Positions 17,527 to 26,441 are shown, counted from the first letter of the stretch. The stretch: DNA of 64,000 nt from Fusibacter tunisiensis (GCF_016908355.1 NZ_JAFBDT010000002.1:170233-234232); one strand, 5' to 3'. Numbers and translations: made by a program. The notes: a model not told the origin generated them from the sequence alone.

Positions 17527-17555
17527 ATTATATCACTAGTCCCTGTATCTGACAA
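17527..17555 (-). promoter_or_regulatory. sigma-A-type promoter of rpsF-ssb-rpsR
   Basis: Minus strand TTGTCA (17550-17555), 17-base spacer, TATAAT (17527-17532). The start would lie near 17520, leaving a leader of about 80 bases ahead of rpsF. Confidence 0.8.
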
Positions 17556-17563
17556 GGATTTTT

Positions 17564-17767
17564 TTATTTTGGTACTTGAACACCATCTCTGGTTATGGTG
17601 CGAATCCGTTTCTCTAGCTTTACTCTAGGGATCCATATTTCTTTATGACATTTTTGACATTTGATTCTAAAATCCACGCCAACGCGCGTAATCTCAAAAG
17701 CATTTGAGCCACAAGGATGTTCTTTTTTTGTCGTGATTACATCTCCAATTTCTAATTTCAATGGCAC
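17564..17767 (-). CDS. DUF951 small protein
   Basis: A 67-aa protein of the DUF951 family, small beta-rich proteins conserved near oriC in Firmicutes with no assigned function. Typical features are LEIGDVITTKKEHPCGSNAFEITRVGVDFRIKC and a CxxC (CQKC) that, with the earlier Cys, could hold a metal. The GTG at 17767 follows GGGGGTGAGG. It begins 4 bases after the DUF3343 gene. Confidence 0.85.
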   Translation of the reverse strand: MPLKLEIGDVITTKKEHPCGSNAFEITRVGVDFRIKCQKCHKEIWIPRVKLEKRIRTITRDGVQVPK

Positions 17768-17771
17768 GACC

Positions 17772-18041
17772 TCACCCCCAATTCACTTCTACTGCTTTGC
17801 TTCCATTTCCATCACGGGTGTATAAAAACACCCTGAGCCGGCTTAAATTTTCTGACGCCAATTCCTTTTGAATCATCTGAAAATCATCCACTTCAAACTT
17901 TAAACTCAGTCCACAACTTGCGGTTACTTCTCTAGGTGTTGGAATCATTTCTATTGCAAAATGTGGCAACAAGAGGTGTTCAAAATGAATGGCCTGATGT
18001 GTAGATTCAAAAGCTAAAAACATAAAAATTGTATCTCTCAA
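17772..18041 (-). CDS. DUF3343 putative Se/S carrier-like protein
   Basis: An 89-aa protein of the DUF3343 family, described as a putative selenium or sulphur carrier. The characteristic core is TPREVTASCGLSLKF, with the single Cys as the likely carrier residue, and MFLAFESTHQAIHFEHLL at the start. The TTG at 18041 follows GGAGG. It is directly downstream of yedF, a known association. No other selenium gene (selD, selA, selB) is inside this window. Confidence 0.8.
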   Translation of the reverse strand: MRDTIFMFLAFESTHQAIHFEHLLLPHFAIEMIPTPREVTASCGLSLKFEVDDFQMIQKELASENLSRLRVFLYTRDGNGSKAVEVNWG

Positions 18042-18053
18042 TGCTTGCCTCCG

Positions 18054-18650
18054 TTAAAACGTGATGGTATTGTTCGCTTCGCTAATTTTCTCCACGATTG
18101 TATACATATTCGAGATTTCACCCACCATAACCATCTCTTTTAGATGATAATAATCCAGACATGTCCCGCAACTTATAATTTCAGTTCCTAAATCCGAAAG
18201 TTTCTTTAAAGACTCAATCGCTGCAGTGTTAACTGTACTGAGTTTTACACCCGAGTTCAATAATATCACTGATTTTGGATAGGGTTCATATTCTGTAAGT
18301 GCGTAAAGATAGCCTTTCATTAAAATGCGCCCCAACTCCTCTGAACCTTGGCCCATGAACTCACTCCCAATTACAACAACTGAATTGGCTAAGTCAGGTC
18401 TTTTTTGGACCATATCTTCCAACCCTTGTGCATAAGACCCTTTAAATATACTGATTTCATAGGCGCCATTTGTTTCAGAAACACTGAAATGCAAATTTCT
18501 ACTTTTCGCAAATTTTGAAACGTTATCGCGCGCAACTTCATTGTCTACAACTGTAATGATATTGCCCTCTCCAATTCCGTCTAAAGCTTTCTTTGTTTCT
18601 ATTACAGGTTTGGGACACGCAAGACCTCTCGCATCTATTTTAATTTCCAT
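18054..18650 (-). CDS. yedF: YedF: TusA-like and DsrE-like sulfurtransferase-type protein
   Basis: About 198 aa. The N-terminal TusA domain contains the CPKP motif (DARGLACPKPVIETKKAL), whose Cys carries persulfide in relatives. The C-terminal DsrE/F-like domain includes ISCGTCLDYY, a feature of the selenium-metabolism YedF family. I choose the ATG at 18650 because GGAGG lies 8 bases upstream and the protein then begins MEIKIDARG. With the DUF3343 gene it suggests sulphur or selenium trafficking; this is inferred from families, not shown. Confidence 0.88.
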   Translation of the reverse strand: MEIKIDARGLACPKPVIETKKALDGIGEGNIITVVDNEVARDNVSKFAKSRNLHFSVSETNGAYEISIFKGSYAQGLEDMVQKRPDLANSVVVIGSEFMGQGSEELGRILMKGYLYALTEYEPYPKSVILLNSGVKLSTVNTAAIESLKKLSDLGTEIISCGTCLDYYHLKEMVMVGEISNMYTIVEKISEANNTITF

Positions 18651-18664
18651 CGCTAGCACCTCCA

Positions 18665-19396
18665 TCATAATTTCAGACTGCCTTGTATAATAATTGTATT
18701 GAACACATACTGCAAAATATTGTACTTATAAAAATATATGGCAAACTTAGAGTCTTCCACTGCAACAATGGCTTCTCTTGACCAAGAAAATGTTGGAATG
18801 TAAGTTAAAATAGCCATTATAAAATAAACCGTAATTAACCCGATAATGCCACCCATAATTAGGCCTGCCCCTTGGTTGAGTTCTTTTAATATTGGGAGTT
18901 TTGCTATAAAGTTACCCAAAACTTGTACAATTCCAAAAGCCATTAAGAGGAGTACAACAAGGACTAAAAAGCCCAATCCATTTACAATCATTTGCGTCAA
19001 ATGAACGGTTACCTCTTCCACAAATCCAATGGAGGTTGCCACCATATTTTCATTTAGGCCATTGGAAATAACGGTTTCCAATTGTTCGGGCAAATTAAGG
19101 GTTTCTAGCGCTTCAGTAATTTGATTCTGAGTAAGAGACGCCTCTGTAAGTTTATCATAGCCCAGTAAGTCCGTTAAAAAATTCCGTACATGGCCTCCGA
19201 CGGCTTCTGTTGGATCCCAAAGTGTATTCTTGATAAATGTCGTAAATTGTAGGTGAAATAGCCTTGCAAGGATAATTGCGGCAATCCACTTGATAAAATC
19301 AATAGCAGCCACTATAAACCCTTTTTTCCAGCCATAATACATACTAAATACTAAAATAAATGCTGCTAGAACATCTGCCCAATTAAAACCATTCAT
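18665..19396 (-). CDS. CvpA-family membrane protein
   Basis: About 243 aa with four predicted membrane helices (about 5-25, 30-48, 120-150 and 165-200). The N-terminal NWADVLAAFILVFSMYYGWKKGF segment is typical of CvpA/colicin-V-production-like proteins, whose cellular role in Gram-positives is unclear. The ATG at 19396 is preferred since AAGGA stands 10 bases upstream; GTG/ATG codons at 19402-19405 overlap the previous stop. Confidence 0.8.
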   Translation of the reverse strand: MNGFNWADVLAAFILVFSMYYGWKKGFIVAAIDFIKWIAAIILARLFHLQFTTFIKNTLWDPTEAVGGHVRNFLTDLLGYDKLTEASLTQNQITEALETLNLPEQLETVISNGLNENMVATSIGFVEEVTVHLTQMIVNGLGFLVLVVLLLMAFGIVQVLGNFIAKLPILKELNQGAGLIMGGIIGLITVYFIMAILTYIPTFSWSREAIVAVEDSKFAIYFYKYNILQYVFNTIIIQGSLKL

Positions 19397-19401
19397 AACC
19401 A

Positions 19402-20511
19402 TCACTTCCTTACATAAACTTCTAGTTCATTTAAATATTCTATTGCAAACCCTTTATCAGAAACTGAATGTACCTTTTCAATTGTTTCTTTTCCAGAGTA
19501 AACGTCTAAGACTTCACCGGCAGAATTTACAAGCACTACCTCGGTATCGTTATAGAGTATCATGTTTTCGCCTATTGGGGTCATCCCTTTTATAGCCATT
19601 AGCTCAGGTTTAAAAAGTCCTAAAGTGTCGCCGTTAAAATCATAAACAATCACTTCACTTTTAGCTTTAGGAACCGTTAAATCCGAATTTGAATCCACCA
19701 AGTTAACCCATAAGGTTTCGGCATGTTTATGAAAACAAAACTGTTGAACGGTGCGATCAAAATACACCGTATTGATTTCTGCTCCCTTATAGTCAAAAAT
19801 ATGGAAAGCAGAATCCGAAATTAAACCGACACCATTCTCAATTAAATACATCTCAAATCCAATTTCATCATTTAAATTACTTCCACTGGTAATGGTGCCA
19901 TCAATAGAGGCCAAAAATAACTTGCTGTTAATTGGTGTTCGACTTAAATCCAAAACTGAGGCCACTATATCTTGACGGTCTACATTAACATCATAATCCA
20001 ACAAAAATCCTTTGGGAAGCTTGAGATTGCTGATCAATTTAAGTTTGTTATCCAAAAGAACAATTTCACCATCTGTTTTTAAAGCACTTACATAGAGGTC
20101 ATCATATAAGGTTATCGAATCAATCTTTCCAAGGCCTAAAACTGAAGCTAATATATCGCCTTCTGAATCAATCAGAAAAATGTCTCCAGCTTTTTTTTCA
20201 GCTATCGCAGTTACTTGCTTCCCACCTGAGACCGCAAAGTTCCTCGATGCTAATTTTTTGGTCCACAGTGCTCTTCCATCAGCGTTTACATACGTCATCT
20301 CAGTTGGGTCTACAATAACATATGCATCTTCTAAAGTAATAATCTCACCTCGATACACAAAATCGTCATTTTGATTAAAAATATAAGTTTGTGCAATGGC
20401 AAAATCTTCACCCATCCACTTTAGTGCAAATCCCACAAGATGGTCAAATTGAAAGACTAACAAAAGGCACCCAATCAATACAATACTTGAAAAAATACGG
20501 CCTTTCTTCAT
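19402..20511 (-). CDS. DUF5711-like membrane-anchored beta-propeller protein
   Basis: A 369-aa protein with one N-terminal membrane anchor (about 8-26) and a long region of repeating beta-strand units of about 40 residues (for example YVNADGRALWTKKL, FLIDSEGDILASV, VLLDNKLKLISNL, VLVNSAGEVLDVYSG), consistent with an extracytoplasmic beta-propeller. It resembles the DUF5711 family. Function unknown. It lies between the rRNA methyltransferase (zero gap) and cvpA. Confidence 0.7.
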   Translation of the reverse strand: MKKGRIFSSIVLIGCLLLVFQFDHLVGFALKWMGEDFAIAQTYIFNQNDDFVYRGEIITLEDAYVIVDPTEMTYVNADGRALWTKKLASRNFAVSGGKQVTAIAEKKAGDIFLIDSEGDILASVLGLGKIDSITLYDDLYVSALKTDGEIVLLDNKLKLISNLKLPKGFLLDYDVNVDRQDIVASVLDLSRTPINSKLFLASIDGTITSGSNLNDEIGFEMYLIENGVGLISDSAFHIFDYKGAEINTVYFDRTVQQFCFHKHAETLWVNLVDSNSDLTVPKAKSEVIVYDFNGDTLGLFKPELMAIKGMTPIGENMILYNDTEVVLVNSAGEVLDVYSGKETIEKVHSVSDKGFAIEYLNELEVYVRK

Positions 20512-21669
20512 CTATCTAGCCTCTTCTGAAGTCACATTTTTTCGCGGTGGTCGCGCCCCAAAATACATATAAAAATGTGTTTTAATGCGTCCGTTATAGA
20601 GTTTCCTGTTTTTCGTTGCCTTTTGACCATAAAATGTCTCAAACGCTTCAAAAGCTGTAAGAATATATTTAGACCAAGTTGGGTATTTATCAAAAACTTG
20701 TCCCATTGTAAAAACTAATTTTTCTACTTCTTTTATATCATTTAACCGTTCCCCATAAGGTGGGTTGCATAGAATTGTACCGTATTGTTTTTTTGTACTA
20801 AAGTCTCGAATATCTCTAACTTGAAAATGAATGATATCATCCACACCCGCTAATTCAGCATTTTCACGCGCAATTTCAACAGCTTTAGGATCAATATCAT
20901 AACCTTCCAGTTGAATGTCTAGTGTTTGCTCAATGGCTTCATAAGCTTCTTTCCGACTTGCCTTCCATAATTCACTTGGAATCCAACGCCATTTTTCACA
21001 ATCGAACTGGCGGTTCAAACCTGGCGCTATATTTTTTGCTTTCATTGCCGCTTCAATTACCAAAGTCCCAGACCCACAAAATGGATCAATAAAGGGGCGG
21101 TCTGGTGTCCATTTGCTCACTGCTATAAGACCAGCGGCAAGGGTTTCTTTAAGAGGCGCTTCATTGGCTTTTTCACGATAACCACGTCTATGAAGACCTG
21201 TTCCCGATGTGTCAATCGCAACGGTTACTTCATCTTTTAAAATGGAAACCCGAATCCGGTAAGTTTCACCGGTCTCTTCAAACCACTCTGTTTTATGGAG
21301 TTTAACAAGCCGCTTAACAATTGCTTTCTTGCTAATACTCTGTATATCCGAAAGACTAAACAGGGTAGATTTTACAGAATTCGCATCCACAGGAAAAGCT
21401 GCATCTTTTGGTATATAGGCTTCCCAAGGTAACGCTGTTACGCCTTGAAATAATTGCTCAAAAGTTTTTGCTTTAAACTGACCCACACACAAAAAAATTC
21501 GCTCCGCTGTTCGAATCCATAAATTCGCCTTGACGAGGCCAGCTGCGTCACTATCAAAAAGCACACGACCATTTTCAGTGATGACATTTTCAAATCCCAA
21601 GTCTTTAATTTCCTGTGCTACAATAGCTTCAAGTCCAAATACTGCTGTAGCAATTAACCTAAGTTTCAT
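20512..21669 (-). CDS. THUMP-domain RNA N2-guanine methyltransferase (RlmL/YpsC-like)
   Basis: A 385-aa class I SAM-dependent methyltransferase predicted to modify 23S rRNA guanine. An N-terminal THUMP domain (about 1-155) is followed by a UPF0020 methyltransferase domain: FIDPFCGSGTLVIEAAM is the SAM loop and CNPPYGERL the NPPY motif for exocyclic-amine methylation. The Bacillus counterpart is YpsC. The ATG at 21669 follows GGAG. Confidence 0.92.
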   Translation of the reverse strand: MKLRLIATAVFGLEAIVAQEIKDLGFENVITENGRVLFDSDAAGLVKANLWIRTAERIFLCVGQFKAKTFEQLFQGVTALPWEAYIPKDAAFPVDANSVKSTLFSLSDIQSISKKAIVKRLVKLHKTEWFEETGETYRIRVSILKDEVTVAIDTSGTGLHRRGYREKANEAPLKETLAAGLIAVSKWTPDRPFIDPFCGSGTLVIEAAMKAKNIAPGLNRQFDCEKWRWIPSELWKASRKEAYEAIEQTLDIQLEGYDIDPKAVEIARENAELAGVDDIIHFQVRDIRDFSTKKQYGTILCNPPYGERLNDIKEVEKLVFTMGQVFDKYPTWSKYILTAFEAFETFYGQKATKNRKLYNGRIKTHFYMYFGARPPRKNVTSEEAR

Positions 21670-21710
21670 AAATACTCCAATCCTTTTTTTTCTAAACTGA
21701 TTATATCACA

Positions 21711-21735
21711 AAAGGGCGCCTCAGCGCCCTTTTTA
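21711..21735. terminator. hairpin between the Tad-like operon's neighbour and the methyltransferase
   Basis: A perfect 9-bp stem AAAGGGCGC-CTCA-GCGCCCTTT, with T runs on both strands (longer on plus). It separates the methyltransferase start from the end of the pseudokinase gene and probably terminates the Tad-like operon on the minus strand. Confidence 0.75.
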
Positions 21736-21750
21736 ATCAAACATTAATGT

Positions 21751-23265
21751 TTACAAAAATTTAGATACCAACATGCGTATTTTGTCTTCTGTCAATGGTT
21801 TTGAAATGTAATCGTCAAAACCATAGTCCTGCATGAAGATCCGTTCATTATCAATGAGCTTATGACTCATGGCAATAATTGGAACGGGTTCTTTACGTCT
21901 TCTCTCAATTTCATCGTAGACTTCAAATCCATCACACGCTTCAATGGCAACATGAACCAAAACCATATCTGGATTTACATCAAAATAGAGTTCCAGTGCT
22001 TCTTGTCCAGTTTCAGCGAAATAAACCTCATAATCGGAAAACACTTCAAATGGAACTTCTGGTTTATCATGATCGGCAATGAGGATACGTTTTTTTTCAT
22101 GCCTGTCATATTGAGGGTCTAACCATCCCTTGGGGAAAAGTTTGTCCAATTTAACCATAACGTCAATATACACTTCTTCATCCAAGCCTTCAAAAACCTC
22201 TAAAGTTCCATTTTGCATGGCAATTATCTTAGTTGCAAGTTGCAAACCTAAAGCGGCAGAATAAGTTTCAAAATCAGTGAACGTATTAAACGCTTCTGTT
22301 TCTATAAGGATTTCATTTATACTTCGGCTTGGTGCCTTTTCGCCTCGCATTGCTATTTTCAAAAAAAGTCGACTCTGGGTTTGAGAAACTTCTGTGACTG
22401 AAATCTCAAGCGTTCCTGATTTACAAACAAACAACATCGCTTCAAATAGAAAATCAAGCATCAGTCTAAAATTAAGCGCGTCACCTTTAACAACTTCTGG
22501 AATCGTTGGTGCACATACCAAGTGAATGTCACCACTTTTCCCAGCCAATCGTGCTTGAGCTGTGGCATCTGATATTATATTAAGAAGCTTAAATTCTTCT
22601 TTACGAAACAAGGTTCTTCCCGCTTCAAATTTACCAAGCACCATAAACTTATTTAAAGTCTCCATCACTTGCTCTGAACTGTTTTTCAACGCTTCAAAAT
22701 ATGAGCCTTTTAAAGCATCTGTTTGCGTTAAAAAATAGCCATTAAGTGCTCTAAGTGGCGTTTTCAATGCTTTTGAAAACATCTGAAAAGTACTTAGGAG
22801 CGTTTCGTTTCGAGTCAATAACGCCTCATTTTCAGACCTATACTGTTCAATAATTTTCTGATCCGATGATTTTTCAATGTATTCATTTGGTGAATCCATA
22901 TGAAACTCCAAAATACCTGAATCCCCAGATGGAATTTGAAAAATATTCTTTCCAGAAGGGTGCATAAAACTCATGCCTATTTTTGAATTTTGTACTTGAA
23001 GCATTTGGCAGCCTTCACAAACATCGGGCAAACCAAAAAACATCTGATAGCATTTTAGTTCACCACGCTTAACAACAGAATGTCCATTATGCCAAAATAC
23101 AGAATAATCCGTCCCAATCCAACACGTTTGAACACTCACTGTGTTTAGGACATGCTGTACATTACGCGTGTATCCACTAATATCCATTTTTAAATGATCC
23201 ACCATTTGAGTTAACTGCTCAATTTCGTGAATCAATGATTCTTTTGATAGTTTATTATAATCCAT
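21751..23265 (-). CDS. PAS / histidine-kinase-like / receiver protein lacking both phospho-acceptors
   Basis: A 504-aa cytosolic protein built like a hybrid histidine kinase. A coiled coil (about 1-30) is followed by a PAS-like domain with cysteine signature CYQMFFGLPDVCEGC (about 72-86), a DHp-like helix pair, an ATPase-like domain (about 250-385) and a C-terminal receiver (about 390-504). The H-box reads FSKALKTPLRALNGY, so Lys165 stands where the phospho-accepting His of F-S-H-E-L should be. The receiver reads DMVLVHVAIEACDGF, so His438 replaces the phospho-accepting Asp, although the conserved Lys in YISKPL is kept. The ATPase N-box and G-boxes are not recognisable. It is probably a regulatory pseudo-kinase. 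The ATG at 23265 follows GGGTGG. It sits 25-35 bases after the SAF-domain gene of the Tad-like operon. Confidence 0.82.
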   Translation of the reverse strand: MDYNKLSKESLIHEIEQLTQMVDHLKMDISGYTRNVQHVLNTVSVQTCWIGTDYSVFWHNGHSVVKRGELKCYQMFFGLPDVCEGCQMLQVQNSKIGMSFMHPSGKNIFQIPSGDSGILEFHMDSPNEYIEKSSDQKIIEQYRSENEALLTRNETLLSTFQMFSKALKTPLRALNGYFLTQTDALKGSYFEALKNSSEQVMETLNKFMVLGKFEAGRTLFRKEEFKLLNIISDATAQARLAGKSGDIHLVCAPTIPEVVKGDALNFRLMLDFLFEAMLFVCKSGTLEISVTEVSQTQSRLFLKIAMRGEKAPSRSINEILIETEAFNTFTDFETYSAALGLQLATKIIAMQNGTLEVFEGLDEEVYIDVMVKLDKLFPKGWLDPQYDRHEKKRILIADHDKPEVPFEVFSDYEVYFAETGQEALELYFDVNPDMVLVHVAIEACDGFEVYDEIERRRKEPVPIIAMSHKLIDNERIFMQDYGFDDYISKPLTEDKIRMLVSKFL

Positions 23266-23299
23266 AATGCCCACCCAAAATCTATTTGGAATTATTATA

Positions 23300-23899
23300 T
23301 CATTTTATAGACGCGCTGACATCCTGTTTTACAAGTTCAAGTCTTCCCAACTTCCTATGCTTTACAATATTGGAAATAACAAAAGAATCACCTTCCAATA
23401 AGACATATTCTGACATACCGCCAGCTTCCATATAACTGTCATACACCGCCTTAATTTTTACTTGTCCTAAATCTGTATAACTTCCGCCAACATCTGTAAA
23501 AGTCACACAGACAGATTCACCAATTTCAAACGCCCAACAAAGTGCGAGTTCAGGCTCTAACTTCAAAGCAGTCATACTGTTTCCTTCACCAGGTTTATTA
23601 AAGGCTTGTTCTTCCAAATGCTGTCGTGTAACAAGTGTCTTTTCTTGCATATTGAAGCGGACCGTTTGACCTATGGCAATTTCTTGGTCATCAATATACC
23701 CGTTGTAATACAAAGCCTCATCAAGTTCAACATACTTCAAATCTGAAGGCCTAATTTTATCACCTGCTGTTATAGCCTTTGCTATCGCAACAACCCTAAC
23801 CTTTGATGATGTTTGGCTTTCCTTAACCCAAGAAACTTCAGCCGCTGTAAGTAATAGACCCAACACAATTAAAATTCCTGCAACAATAAATTTTCTCAT
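23300..23899 (-). CDS. CpaB/FlgA-like SAF-domain protein
   Basis: A 199-aa protein with an N-terminal membrane helix (about 4-22) and a SAF domain (VVAIAKAITAGDKIRPSDLKYVELDEALYYNGYI, about 33-100), as in CpaB/RcpC of Tad pilus systems. The rest is shorter than in diderm CpaB proteins, which fits a Gram-positive version without secretin. It follows two TadE-like genes and precedes the pseudokinase. Confidence 0.75.
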   Translation of the reverse strand: MRKFIVAGILIVLGLLLTAAEVSWVKESQTSSKVRVVAIAKAITAGDKIRPSDLKYVELDEALYYNGYIDDQEIAIGQTVRFNMQEKTLVTRQHLEEQAFNKPGEGNSMTALKLEPELALCWAFEIGESVCVTFTDVGGSYTDLGQVKIKAVYDSYMEAGGMSEYVLLEGDSFVISNIVKHRKLGRLELVKQDVSASIK

Positions 23900-23908
23900 G
23901 CCTTCTCC

Positions 23909-24322
23909 CTAATCATCAATGGGGACCTGAACCGAAAATGAAACATTCATTTCCTTAGCTTCAAATTGTAAAATTCCCCCATATAAAAATGTGTATGCCA
24001 CTTCAATAACGCCACCTTCTCTTTCAACATGCCAGTTAACCACTAAGTTGTCTGGTTTAACAGGAACTGAAACTTCCTTTAACCGTTCAATCAAAAGTGT
24101 TCTATAAGCACTTTTAAGATCTACATCAAACTCAAACCGCCTTTCACCAAGTGCTTCCGTTGAAAGATCTGTCAACAAGTCAACTGCTGCTATTTCAGAT
24201 GCCAGAGTAACTTCTTGTTTGACTGTTTCGATCACAGTACCTGCCATTATTCCTAGAATTAAAGGGTATAGAACAAGCAAGGCCATTGAAAATAAGATCA
24301 TGACCATCCCTATAGAGGCCAT
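23909..24322 (-). CDS. TadE/TadF-like single-span protein
   Basis: About 137 aa with a strongly hydrophobic N-terminal segment (MASIGMVMILFSMALLVLYPLILG) preceded in frame by NNDG, and a beta-rich exterior domain. This is the architecture of TadE-like minor pilins. The start is uncertain: the frame is open to 24427, but that would overlap the preceding gene by 98 bases, and no strong ribosome site is seen. A TTG at 24337 or the ATG at 24322, coupled to the upstream stop, seem most plausible. Assigned to the Tad-like operon by position and topology only. Confidence 0.6.
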   Translation of the reverse strand: MASIGMVMILFSMALLVLYPLILGIMAGTVIETVKQEVTLASEIAAVDLLTDLSTEALGERRFEFDVDLKSAYRTLLIERLKEVSVPVKPDNLVVNWHVEREGGVIEVAYTFLYGGILQFEAKEMNVSFSVQVPIDD

Positions 24323-24329
24323 TCCATCG

Positions 24330-24722
24330 TTATTCAAATACTTTAATGCGTCTGGCAATTTGAGTGGCTTCAAATTGAATTTCCAAAACCCGTTGTTCTC
24401 TTTCAAAAAGACTCTTAAAGCCATCAATATGGATTTCTCCTTTCACTGAAAAAGGAATCACCGTCATCCGTTTTGATGTCCCCTTTTCCGCAATTGACAA
24501 TTCAATATTTTTTATACCAAGTTGTGTTAATGCCTCTTTTAAACGTTTTTGATCATTTAATGACAGGCCATTTTCAGATTCTGCCATAAACACATATGGC
24601 CGACAACATGCCTTAAATTCATGCTGCAAGATTAAGGGCGAAAGCAAATCCAGAAACATCATAAAGAGGACAACGATTATCACAATCACTACGCCAGTGA
24701 CAACGGCTTGATCTACTGCCAT
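24330..24722 (-). CDS. small membrane-anchored protein of the Tad-like operon
   Basis: A 130-aa protein with one hydrophobic helix at the N-terminus (VVTGVVIVIIVVLFMMFLDLL, about 8-28) and a soluble alpha/beta C-terminal part. The ATG comes directly after the TAG stop of the pilin-like gene, without its own clear ribosome site, so translational coupling is likely. It may be a minor pilin or assembly factor; I recognise no specific family. Confidence 0.65.
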   Translation of the reverse strand: MAVDQAVVTGVVIVIIVVLFMMFLDLLSPLILQHEFKACCRPYVFMAESENGLSLNDQKRLKEALTQLGIKNIELSIAEKGTSKRMTVIPFSVKGEIHIDGFKSLFEREQRVLEIQFEATQIARRIKVFE

Positions 24723-24932
24723 CTAATTACTTGGAAATAAATTGGAGGCAATTCCTGTGTCCCACCAATTCTGCAAATCTTTCACAATTGTATCTGCAAA
24801 CCCTCTAATCCCAGGAAGCAATACAAAGGCAGCTACGATAAGGCCAATGGCAATCCCAATAACTGCATTCATTCCAAAATCCCCTCTTTCTTCTCTTACT
24901 CTTAAGAACCACTTTCTACAAATTTTCCGCAT
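24723..24932 (-). CDS. Flp-like pilin (small, one membrane helix)
   Basis: A 69-aa protein with a basic N-terminus (MRKICRKWFLRVREERGDFG) followed by a hydrophobic helix (MNAVIGIAIGLIVAAFVLLPGI) and a short polar tail. A leader ending in Gly before a hydrophobic stretch is the layout of type IVb (Flp) pilins processed by a prepilin peptidase, though the exact G/XXXXEY motif is not present. It lies directly after the TadC-like gene, where a pilin would be expected. No prepilin peptidase gene is in the window. Confidence 0.6.
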   Translation of the reverse strand: MRKICRKWFLRVREERGDFGMNAVIGIAIGLIVAAFVLLPGIRGFADTIVKDLQNWWDTGIASNLFPSN

Positions 24933-24942
24933 AATACGCTCC

Positions 24943-25536
24943 TTATATAAATATTTTATTTGTTGAAAACACCATCTGGTGAATTAATGGAATCAAAAGC
25001 ATTCCCACCACCACAAGTGTAAATACCACAACTGCATAAAAATAACTTTGTTTCACACGCTCAGTTTGTAATCTAATTTCTGACAAGTATTTTTGAAACA
25101 TCATGTGGTCTAATTTTTGAAATGTCATTGATGACAAACCTGATTCTGTCATACTGATGAGAATGTCTACAAAAATATGACCTTCTTCGAAGTCTAATTT
25201 TTCCTTTAAATAATCGAGGCCCACATCAACGTCATGTCTTTGAGACAGAAGTATAGAAAAAGTTTGAAACTCTTTTTTGAGCCCCTTATCATGTATAACC
25301 TTGTGGAGATTTTTATAAATGTCTTCAATATGTGCACCGCCAACAGATTGAACTGCAATGAATTTATAAATTCTATAAAAGTTCTTAGACAAACTTTTTT
25401 TATTAAACTTTTTGATATAAAATCGACGTGGCTTCACTTCTGAAGGTCTAATAACAATTCGTTGTTGAAATTGGCATACTTCTATAAAATAGATGCTTAA
25501 GGCAACAGCTATGCAATTTAAAATCATCTGAATCAC
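24943..25536 (-). CDS. TadC-like inner-membrane platform protein
   Basis: A 197-aa protein with an N-terminal hydrophobic segment and a C-terminal hydrophobic helix (about 167-190) around a type II secretion F-like helical region (residues about 50-160, with FVDILISMTESGLSSMTFQKLDHM). It is shorter than typical TadC, with fewer membrane spans. It follows the TadB-like gene by 11 bases. Confidence 0.7.
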   Translation of the reverse strand: MIQMILNCIAVALSIYFIEVCQFQQRIVIRPSEVKPRRFYIKKFNKKSLSKNFYRIYKFIAVQSVGGAHIEDIYKNLHKVIHDKGLKKEFQTFSILLSQRHDVDVGLDYLKEKLDFEEGHIFVDILISMTESGLSSMTFQKLDHMMFQKYLSEIRLQTERVKQSYFYAVVVFTLVVVGMLLIPLIHQMVFSTNKIFI

Positions 25537-25547
25537 AGGGTTCTCCT

Positions 25548-26441
25548 TTAAAGCTTTATTCTAGATGCTGAAAGTATAATTCCAAGTCCAGCCAAGAGTC
25601 CAATCATAAGAATCACGGATACTTGTTTGCCAAGCATGGTACTTGTGTAAAACATTTTAATATAGTCATTCGCACTGCCTATCTTTAAAACCGTTAAAAG
25701 AACCAAAAGAAAGCTAAAGAGTGTCATATTTCGATCATGTTTGAGTTCGATTTTTCGCTTATTAAAGGCAACTTGAATGTCTGCATGCTCACACTCTAGA
25801 GCATGCATCAAAGCTTGCATGTCACCATTCTTTTGGTGGATCTGTTCCATGTTTAAATAAATATAACGCAAATAAGCATGTGTGGTGCTTTCATTTAAGA
25901 TCTGAAATGCCCTTTCTGGTTGCATGCCTGAACGCACACTTCTGTTAAACCGTCTAAGACCCTCTTTAATGTATAAATTATCCAATTTCATTTCCACATC
26001 AAGAAGGACGTCTGTCAGTGACGCTCGATGTGCTAGGCAGGCATTCATATGGGATAAAAATGAAAATAAACTTTTATCAATGGTATGCTCTATAAACTCA
26101 ATTCGAAACTCTAAAGCTAAAATCGGAACACTGAATAACAAGAAGCTTATCCCCACTTTAAGCACCCAAAATATCGGCATCCAGAGCGTTATTAAACAGA
26201 CACTCACACAATAAATCACACCAATGGCAATCCAATCCATTTCTGTTAAATAAACCGGTAAATGGGCTTGATGTCGATATCGTTTTACAATTTGCTGCCA
26301 AATGCTTAAAGGTTTTTGAAAACTTTTGACCGCATAAACTGACGTGTTATAAGCTGGCACTGAGAAGCTTACCGCATAAGCAATTTTTTTAAAGAGCAAT
26401 AATCCCCCCAAAAGGTTCAATCCCACTATAATCCCAATCAC
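25548..26441 (-). CDS. TadB-like inner-membrane platform protein
   Basis: A 297-aa protein with hydrophobic segments near 1-20, 70-110, 245-265 and 275-292, and the type II secretion F-like helical domain between (LSHMNACLAHRASLTDVLLDVE, MQPERAFQIL). A GTG start at 26441 is supported by AAAGGAG nine bases upstream and makes it overlap the ATPase gene by 53 bases. With the TadC-like protein it would form the membrane platform for the TadA ATPase. Confidence 0.75.
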   Translation of the reverse strand: MIGIIVGLNLLGGLLLFKKIAYAVSFSVPAYNTSVYAVKSFQKPLSIWQQIVKRYRHQAHLPVYLTEMDWIAIGVIYCVSVCLITLWMPIFWVLKVGISFLLFSVPILALEFRIEFIEHTIDKSLFSFLSHMNACLAHRASLTDVLLDVEMKLDNLYIKEGLRRFNRSVRSGMQPERAFQILNESTTHAYLRYIYLNMEQIHQKNGDMQALMHALECEHADIQVAFNKRKIELKHDRNMTLFSFLLVLLTVLKIGSANDYIKMFYTSTMLGKQVSVILMIGLLAGLGIILSASRIKL

